DNA of 64,000 nucleotides from Diospyros lotus (taxonomy: Eukaryota > Streptophyta > Magnoliopsida > Ericales > Ebenaceae), in NCBI RefSeq assembly GCF_014633365.1, contig NC_068349.1, positions 27,728,753-27,792,752 of the forward strand, in the 5' to 3' direction. The position numbers were made by a program, and so were the translations under genes. The notes beneath the pieces are model-generated. The model did not search any database. It saw only the letters and a list, made by a program, of their open reading frames with translations, and was not told the origin of the DNA. Positions 42,652-52,500 of the stretch are shown in pieces (position 1 is the first letter of the stretch; each line of letters starts with the position of its first letter).

Positions 42652-42948
42652 TGAAATAAGTTGAATTCTTGAAAGCTTACTTAAGAATTTATTGAATCCG
42701 AAGGGAGATATTTATACAAGACAAAATATCTACTCTCTCCTAGAAAATAGAAACAAATTCAAATTTAGATAACATTAACTAATATTCAAAAACATGTTGG
42801 CCTTTATCTTCTAATTTCAAGCTTGAATCTCTCCCTTAAATCTTGGAGTTTTATCCTATCTTTTAGGCTTCCTTATCTTTTAAATCTTTATCTTATCCAA
42901 CCACCTTATCTTTCCTTTTTAAACTTAAACACCCAATCTCGTCCAACA
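42652..42948 (-). repeat. 5' LTR of copia 2
   Basis: 297 bases, collinear with the 3' LTR apart from scattered substitutions and short indels. Confidence 0.9.
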
Positions 42949-43131
42949 ATTATAAATCTTAATTGATTATAATGTTCCTTAGTTTTAGAGATTGGATTAG
43001 TTATCTTTAATTACCTGATTATCTTTGATTATGATTCCTTAAATTTAGGGATGGGATTAGATTAGGTGCTTGGTTGTTTCCCTTTTTTATTAGAGATCCT
43101 AGTTAATTAAAGAATAAAAATCCTAAGTGAA

Positions 43132-43166
<35 letters not shown>

Positions 43167-43389
43167 GATATATATATATAATTTCCTTTGGCTTATTTTT
43201 CAAGCAATCAAATACAATTCAAAGTTTTGGCTGATTTGGAGATTGACCCCTTATACATCAAACTCCCTTTCTTTTTTCCCAATAAAACCCTAGGGTTTTA
43301 TCATTGCCCAATGTCTTGGGACATTCATGAGTGTGAAGATACTGTTTGTCTTTGGATATTACGAATATGATGATATTGTTTGTGTGCAG
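42949..43389 (+). other. End of intron 2
   Basis: Native intron sequence with a (CT)n then (TA)n tract at about 43131-43181. It ends in the acceptor TTGTTTGTGTGCAG at 43389. No gene is seen. Confidence 0.7.
43131..43181. repeat. (CT)n(TA)n compound microsatellite
   Basis: A CT run followed by TA/GATA runs, about 210 bases before the acceptor of coding exon 2. Confidence 0.9.
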
Positions 43390-43569
43390 CTGCTAATGCA
43401 TCTGCATGAGCTGCAGATTGAGTTGGAAAATCATGTGTGGAACAGGAAGGAACTTGAAAGGCGTCTGCAGATGGCCATTAAAGAAGGCAGAATGATGGAA
43501 GGAATGCTAGCAGAAATGGAAGACGAACATGATGAGGCCATTGTCAAAATTGAACTGTTACAAAGCCAG
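43390..43569 (+). CDS. Coding exon 2, coiled-coil segment
   Basis: 180 bases, 60 codons, phase 0 at both ends: acceptor GTGTGCAG at 43389, donor CCAG/GTAGCA at 43570. It encodes a highly charged helix beginning LLMHLHELQIELENHVWNRK, with repeating Glu/Leu heptad-like spacing (ELERRLQMAI, GMLAEMEDEHDEAIVKIELL). It follows the basic ALQRERM end of exon 1 and leads into EENLRLKEIQ of exon 3, so the coiled coil spans both junctions. The 3' part of this exon is duplicated 385 bases downstream in intron 3. Confidence 0.85.
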
Positions 43570-44277
43570 GTAGCAGAGTTCTGATCATTTTGAAGTTCCG
43601 ATGCTATCCTGATAATAGTAGAACGTCTATCATCTCTCTTGGGTCAGAGACAACCTGTAATTCTCAAAATTTTTCCACCATTGTAGGCATTAATTTATAA
43701 GTGCTTTTGTTGCTTTTTGAGAAATGGAGGCATTTTAAATTTAAATATTTAATGCCTGCTGCCTTTGGAGCAGATGTGTGAATATTTCTTTAATTAGGTA
43801 CTTCGTGTTGAGATTCCTTTACAAGTTCCTTAAAGACTTTATGTATTTTTACTTCATGATGACTGGAAAAAGAATTGCAAAATCAAGTTAGATAGCAGAA
43901 ATGGAAGAGAAATATGATAAGGCGTTGTGAAAATTGAACTGTTACAAAGCCAGGTAGCACAGTTCTGATCATTTTGAAGTTCTCTGTTGCTATGCTGATA
44001 ATAGTAGAACGTCCATTATCTCTCTTGGGTCAGAGACAACCTGTAATTCTCAAAAATATTTCTACCATTGTGGACATTGTTTTTTTAAGTGCTTTTGTTG
44101 CTTTGAGAAATGGGGGCATTTTAAATTCAAATATTTATTGCCCGTTGCCTTTGGAACAGATGTGAATATTTCTTTAGTTAGGTATTTCATATTGAAATTC
44201 CTTTACAAGTTCCTTAAAGACTTGATGCATGTTTTACTTAACGGTGACTGGAAAAAGAACTGCAAAATTAAGGTACT
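43509..44277 (+). repeat. Tandem duplication of the exon 2 end and adjacent intron
   Basis: Copy 1 is about 43509-43893 and copy 2 about 43894-44277. They share 'agcagaaatggaaga', 'aattgaactgttacaaagcc', 'tcttgggtcagagacaacct' and 'ggaaaaagaa(t/c)tgcaaaat'. Copy 2 includes 76 bases equivalent to the exon end but has a deletion and an in-frame TGA, and its donor reads CCAG/GTAGCA unchanged. It is a decayed pseudo-exon. Confidence 0.85.
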
Positions 44278-45181
44278 TGCAGTTCGTATTTGACCTTCAA
44301 CTACTGCAGTGGGGTTGTTTCAGAAGGTAAGAGTGAAATAAGTCGAATCTTGTTACAAAACTATATAATATAAAATGTGTGGAAATACATCTAAATACAT
44401 ATTTAAAAAGGACAGTGTAGTTTTCTATTTACTTTATGTTTGGAGGTTTATTTTGTATTTTTTTTTTTGGTCAAGGGAGAGAGAGAAGAAGAAAGGGAGG
44501 GGGGTGTTGGGGGGAATGAGGTGCTTATTTCTTAACAAGTGCTATGATGATTAGGTGTTATTAGAATATAAAGGTTTTACCTGTGATCCTCAAATTCTTG
44601 TTTGGTCTTATTTCCCTCACCGGCTGCTATATGTACCCTAAAGATTCTAGGTAAGGTTTCTGAGTCAGTTGTGGAGTTTTTTTTGCCTGTGCTCTGGTAA
44701 GCTTCAGTTTTCATAGGGATTTGAGTTCTTAGGGGATGTCCGATTAGTTATAAGGACTTTTATTTTTGTGTGCGTCATCATAATACTATTTTTCATCAAG
44801 TGTTTGTCTTTTCAAATATTTCATGGTTTCGCTTATTTGCTATGATTCTCATTCCTTGTTGCATCATAAATTCAGTAATGCCACTAAATATGGGTCAAAT
44901 TTCCATAATTTTGTTATTGATGAATGATTAGATCGGGGACTGCATAACTGAAGTTAATCAAAATGGAAAATGCAGTAAGTTTTTGTTATTCAAATCCTAA
45001 CTTCGCGTTTTTGTTGTTAACTTTTTTCATTCAACCGTACATTTCTTGTTCCTGCAAATTTAACATACGGTTTGGTTTGGCAATCCCTCCTGTATTCTAA
45101 ATTTCTTAGCTTTTACGTACTAATTTGTTGTTCTGGATACTGGAACTTGAATGTTATACTTACTCGTGTGCACTCCAACAG
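44278..45181 (+). other. Rest of intron 3
   Basis: AT-rich intron with a GA/GGGG tract near 44475-44515. No gene or terminal repeats are seen. The acceptor CTCCAACAG ends at 45181, with a second TTGCAG six bases later. Confidence 0.7.
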
Positions 45182-45772
45182 TTGCAGGTTGCAAAGGAAG
45201 AGAATCTTCGGCTGAAGGAGATTCAGGTTAAGGGACTGTACAACTTCCAAAGTCACGATAACACATCGAAAGACAATGATGTTGGTGAAAAGTTTGGGAT
45301 TTCCTGGAAATCCAGTTTTAATGAGGGTGGTATTATCCTTCAAGACCTGATGCACAAAGATACTTGGCAGGACAGTAAAAAAAGTAAGATTGAGTCGGTT
45401 GATTGCACGCTAGCTCGAGCTGGAACGAAAGCCAGTGAGCCTAGACAAATGGACATGGGTGAAGTCACTCTGGGGCTATGCCAGCAGAGGGAGGTTGCAC
45501 TACTACAGAGTCTTTTCAGTGCAGTACTGTCGATGATAGTGGGGATGATTATCTGGGAGGCTGAAGACCCTTGCATGCCTCTTGTAGTAGCTCTCTTCAT
45601 GGTCGTTGGCATGTCGCTGAAGAGTGTGGTACAGTTTTTCTCCACCATTAGGAACAAACCTGCCTCCGATGCAGTCGCTCTTTTAAGCTTCAATTGCTTT
45701 ATGCTTGGCGCGCTGACATATCCTACGCTCCCGAGGATCGCCTGTAGGTTTGGTTTTTGGCGTGGGCAGTAG
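45182..45772 (+). CDS. Last coding exon, C-terminal membrane part
   Basis: The frame is open from the acceptor to TAG at 45770-45772, giving 196 residues (194 if the acceptor at 45187 is used; both keep phase 0). It continues the coiled coil (VAKEENLRLKEIQVKGLYNF), then a hydrophilic linker with Ser/Lys/Asp, then from about 45495 hydrophobic segments: LLQSLFSAVLSMIVGMIIW, MPLVVALFMVVGMSLKSVV and VALLSFNCFMLGALTYPTL, ending in basic RFGFWRGQ. Two or three C-terminal membrane segments are likely. With exons 1 and 2 the protein is 339-341 residues. I do not recognise an enzymatic motif. A role as a membrane-anchored coiled-coil protein is the most that can be said. Confidence 0.85.
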   Translation: MQVAKEENLRLKEIQVKGLYNFQSHDNTSKDNDVGEKFGISWKSSFNEGGIILQDLMHKDTWQDSKKSKIESVDCTLARAGTKASEPRQMDMGEVTLGLCQQREVALLQSLFSAVLSMIVGMIIWEAEDPCMPLVVALFMVVGMSLKSVVQFFSTIRNKPASDAVALLSFNCFMLGALTYPTLPRIACRFGFWRGQ

Positions 45773-48323
45773 AGTAAGCAGCTGGCTTCGGCTTCTTTAA
45801 GACGTTCTCCAACTTTAACATCCAGCCAGCCATGTATGACATACAGTACCTTTGTAAAAAGGGGGTGTGCTTGCCTGCTCTTATCTGTTTTGGAAATTTT
45901 CCCAGCTTGTACATGAATGTAATTGTAGGGCCTTGTGAAGTTAAAAGTTTTTGAGTTTTCCTGAAGGGCGGGTGGTGGTGGAGGTAATTTATTGATTTGT
46001 TTCAGTTAGTGTCGTCGACCATTTAAAGGGTGCCACTTCTAAAGATGGCATCATGCAAAGAGTCAATTGCCTGCCTTTCTTTCTTTCTTTTTTTCTAATT
46101 ATTCTTTTAATTGTTGGGATTACTTTCTCACTCATTGTGAGTGGTCTCTCAACTTTTAATTTAGTACACTATAGCACCTTGCCATTTTGGGTGTGTAATT
46201 GCTTTGGAAATTCAAAGTTCTTTTTAAATTCTATGTACACCCACAAAATCTCATAAATATCTTGTTTAATCCCTTAAGAATGAATAATTAGAGTTCCATA
46301 TCCAATATAGTTTAGATTGAACTTGATCAACATGTAATAATGAAAAATCCTATGTGAAACATAGATTAAATTGAATTTGATCGAGATGTAACAATGAAAA
46401 ATAAAACATCTAATAAATCAATAAACTTAAATTTTTTTGCATCCTATGTATTGTGTTTGAATAGCTTAAGATATACTGAATAGTATATTAAAAATAAATC
46501 TAAACATGAGGAATAATAAAACGTAATGAGAATTTATCTTCTACTCCGTTATTTTTTCCTTTCCTCTTAAGGTACTTAGATTCCTTAACATTTTAAATAT
46601 GCTGAACTTAAATGATAACCACGTATTGACTCCCAAATCATTTCTCAAGCATGTATATGATAAGCATACGAATATAAATAACTATTTATACATTAATGAC
46701 AAATCGAGATAGAACCAATTTATTATTCATCAATTGAACCCATACCATTTAGTTTAAGGTGAAACATTATCACTCATTGACAAATAATATATCCTCTCGT
46801 TTATTCACTAAGTCATAAAGGTAATGATATGGTATTATACACATAAACGTTATTTAAAACAGATTTCAATACAATAAGCATAAATTTAAAGGCTACAATG
46901 CAATGTATGCCAATTAAGTAGTCATGCATAATAAGATGTAGATTGTAGGCTATTTGCACAATTTAAACAAAATTGAAAGTCAAATGCATAATATAATAAT
47001 TTATAGGTGTTGAAAGTGCAATAAACTAGAAGGTTGGGGTAGAAATACCTTCAAAAGTTCTAAATTTTTGAAAAATTGTGCCCACCTCCCCAATTTTCTC
47101 CATTCACCATTTCATGGTCAACAACTCTAACCAAGTTGAATTGCCACCACTATTGTTTCCTTTGCCACCCAAAACCACCATAAACCACTTTTTACACTCT
47201 TGTGGCACATCACAACCACCTATTTCATCAAAATCTATCGTTCACTACTGTTGTTGTTATATCACTTCTTCTTCTCTAGAAACTAGTTCATTAGACTATT
47301 TTCCAACTCTTTTCAACTCTTTATTTTGTTCTTTGTCTTGTTGTGTTTGTGTCTCAAAATTGGAAAGAAACCCCCTGAATATATAACCCAAAGAATCATT
47401 TTCCAATTTGTTTCCATACATATACATATTCATACACCACACATATGCACTTGATTTCTTGCACCTTTTTTTTTTTTTTTTGTTACAAGTTTGGAAAATT
47501 TTAATGAATCAATCATTGTGTTTTTGGGTTCAACTTAGGGTTATTTTCATCTTTTGATATCTTCCATAAAATGAAAGTCGATTGTTCAAAATTTGAGTCT
47601 AAAATGGTCTATTTCAACTATTTATCACATTACAGGACATATTTGTTTACAAACTTTCAAGTTTGATTATTTTCAATATGATAGTTAAAAGTGTAAACCA
47701 AAAGCACTTTTCTTGTTCTCAATCATACCCATTTTGACACTTTATCTTTTGATTTGTCTTAGCCCAAGCTCATTCATTTTTTATTTGGGTTCAAATTAGG
47801 TTACCTAGTTAGTATGTTATGAGTTTTTACCAAATTCAAGCTAAAATAACTTTCAATTCACTTAGTGATTTTCAATGAAGATTTTACTAGTTCATCTCAA
47901 TTGTGCCTACTAAGCTTTGTATTGAGCTTAAGCTAATTTGGCTGAGTTTCGAAAGATCATCTACGAGGGGTGTGAATTGGATGTTTAAAGAAATTTTTGC
48001 AATATTAAAATTATTTTTCATAAAAGTAGATTAAGAGAAATACTCTTTATAAAAATAAATGTTGCAGCAGATTCATAATCATTGAGACAATTTTTTTATG
48101 AAAATAATTTTGAGATATTTTAATCATGAATATTTTCATATAAAGATGAATGCATTTAAAGACGAAATTCAAGAAACCTTTTTGCATCAAGAACAATCAA
48201 TTTGAAACATATGAAATTAAATCTGTGCATTTGAGAAATAAGTTGTTATGTGCACGCCAAGCAGCACAAGATAGACTTACTTGCAGTGGACTTTGTCAAG
48301 CTAGTTGCAATTAAATAAATTAC
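45773..48323. other. 3' UTR of the gene and intergenic spacer
   Basis: The 3' UTR probably covers the GC-moderate part to about 46000. No clear AATAAA is seen near. Beyond, the sequence is AT-rich with small chance ORFs (for example 47078-47386) and no terminal repeats recognised. Confidence 0.6.
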
Positions 48324-48415
48324 TGTTAGGATAATTGTCATGTTCTATGTTATTTCCTTGATTATCGCATTTAGTTGGCTAGTGATAACAACCATATTCC
48401 ATGTTCATTTGTGGT
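48324..48415 (+). repeat. Gypsy D 5' LTR, first part
   Basis: Starts TGTTAGGATAATTGTCATG. It is cut at 48415 by the solo LTR; GTGGT here versus ATGGT on the other side is the candidate target duplication (one mismatch). Confidence 0.65.
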
Positions 48416-51327
48416 TGTAACGTCCCGTTTTTCCAAAACGCGCATTACCTCGAGATTTTAGGAATATATTTTTTTTTTCAACATCATACACACAACATAA
48501 GCCTCTTAATATACATACCTTCATCATAATTATTTCCCGACAATCCCGATTGTACCTTCTCAGCATATCAAAATTTAAAAATTAATAGACTAAGACAGGT
48601 ATTATCAATCACATCAGAGAAGGCAAGATCGAAACCTCAATGATATATAACCGACAAATTCCTTTTACAGTTAAATAACCAAATCGATGTTTCACATGAG
48701 AATATCAAAATAATACATAACCTCTGAACATCGTAATCATAGACAAAAACCTACAAAAACTAAACATAACAGCTACATCTCGACGACATCATTTCCCTTG
48801 GCGCCACTGCTTTCACCTGGAACGTTTGAATATTCCAGGGACATAGTCTAAATTAGATGTTGAATCATCTAAGTGAGAGTTCAAAAACATTTTCATGAAT
48901 ATATATAAAATCATATATAAAACCAACAAATCCTGACATGCCCAGCCTAAAAGAAACCCACATAGCACTTAGCCTTAATCAGGGAAAATGCAATCTCTCT
49001 AAAGGCGACACGACCATATCGACCCATTGGCAAACACAATCCTGCTTAAGAGGGACAACCTCTACATATGAACTCGGGAATTACCCCATTATCATTGTTA
49101 GGCATTACGCTCATACTCAAAAGCATTCCAAAACCCAAAGCAACCCTAGCCCCAAAACTATCACATCAGCACTATCCCCGAAATCAACGACACCTCGGTA
49201 TTAATGCTATTGCTCAAAGGAACTTGAGGTGGTGTCCACTCTCAGCCCCGCCACTTGAGTACCATAAGGTGAAGTCCGTCTCTGCCCCGTCCCAAGTGAG
49301 TCACATTGCATTAATCCTCGGCACGCATTCCGAGTGCTGTCACTCAAAGGCTACGTCACAAGTTAACAACCCACGTCCCACATGGACAACACATAACATA
49401 CCAATGCCGAAAATCATAACATGCATACATAAAATCAACATTTCAATGTATGCAATTTATCATACGAATTCAATGCATTTGTAAATAATCGTTTGGACGA
49501 ACCATCGCACGAAACCAACCGCTCACAATAAATCAAAAGTGATCAAAAGTAGCAAGAATATGCACAAGAATTGGATTGAACAACTCACAGTAAACCATTC
49601 ACATGCCACAAAAAAGTTTTTATGATAGAACCACTCACCTTAGGCTAAATTCAAGATTCTTCGAAATGCGTGCCCAACCTCAACTCTCGTGCCAGGCGCT
49701 CTATAGTTCAACCTTGAGCTTCAACAATACCCTAGACATCATATGTATTCAAAGGAAAATAAATATCTATTTTCCCAATTTTCTCATAATTTTCCTCTAA
49801 TTTCATCATATTTTTCTCTCGATAATTTCAAATAAATACCTATTCAAGCATTTTTCCAACTTTTCCTCCATAAGAATTCATAAAATAATATTTATAAGCC
49901 TCTGGAAATTTCTGAAATTTTTTCAGATTTTCTCCTATTTTTTCAAATTTCCATAATTACTTTTCCTTGAGAAAATTTATTTCTCCTTGATTTCCTTAAA
50001 ATATCCTCCAAGAAAAATCACCAAAACTCATAAAATAAATTTATTATCCTTCTGGAATTTTCTCAGAATTTTATAAAAATCCCTCATATTTATTTTCCAT
50101 TTACATTTTGTTTCAAAAATCCAAATAATTATCTCCTCAAGAAATTTCCAAGATAAAAATTCATCAAAATAAACTATTCATTTTCCTTGAATTTTTGGAT
50201 ATTTTTCTAGAATTTTATTTCCTTTAATTTTATTTTTTCTCAAATTTTCTATATTTTCAATATTTAAAAAATACAGAAATTACCTTCGATCATCTTCTCC
50301 GACGACGGCACACCTGAAAATCGAAGTGACGACATCAGGTTGCTCCTCTCCCTTAGTCGATTCCAATGGTACCCATCTTGGTCGGAAAAAATCACCGAAA
50401 GTCTTTCGAATTGGCCGAAAACAGCCCGCCCAAGTCACCCGCCACTAAACTCTTGGTGAACTAAATTGACCTTCGATTCGAATTTCGATTGACATGAAAC
50501 CTTCCAAATTAGTTTCCCATAGCCTCGCGACCAAAATCCCCTTATTAGATCCTTCGATCGATCACTCTACAACCTGATTTAAACACTTCTGCAATATGTA
50601 TATATATATATATAGGCGGCCAAATATATATATGCGAAAACACCCCCTATACTACTCCAAAAACTCTTAAAATTCCCAGAATTGCTTCTCACAACCTGGG
50701 GAACAGAAGCCCCTTATCCCCGACCTTTGATTTGCTCTCAAATGTGAGAAATCTGAAGTAAAATCTTTAATGTAAACCCTCAACCAAACTCGGCTATTTA
50801 TAGCCAAATTCGTCCGTTTTTCGACCAATCAGAGGCCGTTGCTTGGCCCTTACGCGACCTTGGCCCATGCTCAGCCATGTCCTGTCGAAGAACAGCTGTC
50901 CCATAGCCGAATTTGCTTTCCACGATTTGCGGCAGGCGACCATGCCTCACGCTGCAAATCTGATTTTTTTTTTAATCATAACATCTTTTATTATTAAAAA
51001 AAAATAACTATAATCTATTCCAGACATTCTTGGAGCACTCATCAATAATATATCCTTTACATCTAAATTCCGAGACGCTCCCTAACGACAATTTAGTTTT
51101 TAGCCCGAACTGAAGCTGTATCGAAAATAAACTCCGATTCGATTTATTTTGATACTAAAAATCCTATCTCGAGAGGCTTAGTAATGACATTATTTTCCTT
51201 TAAAATCTCAGCCTCGGGACATTCTCTGTAGTCGATTCGACGATTTATTTTTACCATCAAGTCGCTTTTCGATATTTTAAACTCATCTAAATTACATGAC
51301 AATTTCATGAAGATTTAGGGTATTACA
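48416..51327 (-). mobile_element. Solo long LTR (2.9 kb), TGTAA...TTACA
   Basis: 2912 bases with ends TGTAACGTCCCG and GGGTATTACA. No internal coding region or second LTR is present. In minus orientation it begins TGTAATACCCTAAATC at 51327. A TATA box GGCTATAAATAGCC lies near 50790-50803 and a long transcribed portion follows. Phrases such as 'tattccaggga' and 'ggcgccactgctttcacctgg' (48800-48845) are typical of long-LTR gypsy (Tekay/Del-like) families, which I infer rather than prove. The short ORFs inside (48938-49484) are chance. Confidence 0.7.
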
Positions 51328-51479
51328 ATGGTGGGTCGTATTGTTGGTCATGTCCCTTATTTTCTGTTGCAGTCTATTTGATAGAGTTTATATATGGATT
51401 GTAGCAGATGGAATAAATTATTGAGCTTTTGTTTAAATTCTCCAATCTCCTTCTTATTTTTCCTTTTTGTTTCTCATCA
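51328..51479 (+). repeat. Gypsy D 5' LTR, second part
   Basis: It contains TTTATATATGG (TATA-like, about 51385) and a pyrimidine-rich end TTTCTCATCA just before the primer site. Confidence 0.65.
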
Positions 51480-51480
51480 T

Positions 51481-51492
51481 TGGTATCAGAGC
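51481..51492 (+). other. Primer binding site of gypsy D
   Basis: TGGTATCAGAGC, a perfect tRNA-iMet complement. Confidence 0.95.
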
Positions 51493-51504
51493 GCGGTTTC
51501 GATT

Positions 51505-52500
51505 ATGGACACTCGCAGCAAAAGCAACACGGAATTCCGCAATAAAGTGGCTAAAATCCTCACCCGTCATGAGTCGAGTTTCGATACCTTAAGCCACAAC
51601 TACAATCAACTACACTCCACCCTCCAAACTATTCTCACTGAATTACAGGCCCTCTGCATCAATTCCTCTACCCACCTACCTCATCCAGAAGAGAATCCTT
51701 TCGTTGTAGGAGATGTTGCCCATTAGCCCAACATACCGCAAACCTAAAATTCCTCCAGCACCTCGCATGACCGAACCCAAACCTATCTCAAATTGAATTT
51801 TCCTACCTTTGGAGGCAATGACCCCACAGGATGGATTTACAAAACAGAGCAATACTTTGAGTTTAAAGACATTTCTGATCCTCAACGTGTTTAATTGGCC
51901 TCATTCCATCTGGAGGGGATAGTATTATAGTGGTATCGGTGGTTTGCAAAGATCAAAAGACCTCTAACCTGGAACGAATTTACTTAGGTTGTGCTACACC
52001 GGTTCGGTCCAACTGATTACGAAGATCCATCTGAGGCTCTCTCGAGGCTCAAGCAAACCACCACAGTGCAATCATACCAAGAAGCCTTTGAGAAACTATC
52101 TCATCATGTGGATAACCTTCCTAAAAATTACTTGATATCTGATGCTTTATCGCGGGACTCCGAGATGATATCAGGTTGGATGTAAAGGTCAAGCAACCCA
52201 GGACATTTGCGGACACTATTGGTGTGGCACGACTAATTGAAGAAAGAAACAACTTGCAAAGAAGAGTTAACAGCAATTACCGTTCCATACAGACCGTTAC
52301 CAACCCACGAACCAGCTCCCATACATCCGCTGGCCTCCTTGGTCCTTCCCCTGGTCAGAAGCTACCATCTCAAGTTAATCATGTTCTCGTTCGAAGCATC
52401 ACAGGCTAAGAAGAAAAGGAGCGAAGGGAGAAGGGACTTTGTTATTATTGTGACGAGAGGTACACACAGGGACACAAATGTCAACGCCCACAGTTTTTCA
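51505..52500 (+). pseudogene. Gypsy D gag
   Basis: ATG at 51505 (MDTRSKSNTEFRNKVAKILT). A helical N-terminus is followed by the gag core LNFPTFGGNDPTGWIYKTEQ (about 51790-51850) and VLHRFGPTDYEDPSEALSRL (51990-52050). The zinc knuckle [14 protein letters not shown] lies at about 52440-52481. In-frame stops at 51724, 51748, 51892, 51929 and 51985 each sit where Gln is expected from the family. A frameshift lies near 52180. Confidence 0.85.

Larger units (their letters stand above)
37865..42948 (-). mobile_element. Copia 2: nearly full-length copia element
   Basis: 5084 bp with LTRs at 37865-38163 and 42652-42948, and flanks ATTAC/ATTAT (one mismatch) as an aged duplication. The primer site and polypurine tract are on the minus strand. 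It is the same family as copia 1 and serves as the uninterrupted reference for it. It is the last element before coding exon 2. Confidence 0.9.
4390..45772 (+). other. Span of the host gene (four exons, two very large introns)
   Basis: Exons: about 4390-4593 (untranslated), 9502-9777, 43390-43569, about 45182-45772. All coding junctions are in phase 0 with canonical GT and AG. The three coding parts join into one continuous hydrophobic / coiled-coil / hydrophobic protein, which is the main evidence that they belong together. Intron 1 (about 4.9 kb) holds LINE fragments, intron 2 (33,612 bases) holds the nested retrotransposons, and intron 3 (about 1.6 kb) holds a partial exon duplication. Transcript evidence is needed to show that the long intron is removed. 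Confidence 0.75.

Noticed and set aside
45340..45693. 117-codon ORF opposite the last exon
   Set aside because: Shadow of the well-supported coding exon on the other strand.
47078..47386. 102-codon ORF downstream of the gene
   Set aside because: No motif and AT-rich codon use like random spacer; could be a decayed fragment but nothing supports it.
48938..49484. Two overlapping ORFs in the solo LTR
   Set aside because: They lie within an LTR that has no coding role, with no recognisable domain and in different frames.
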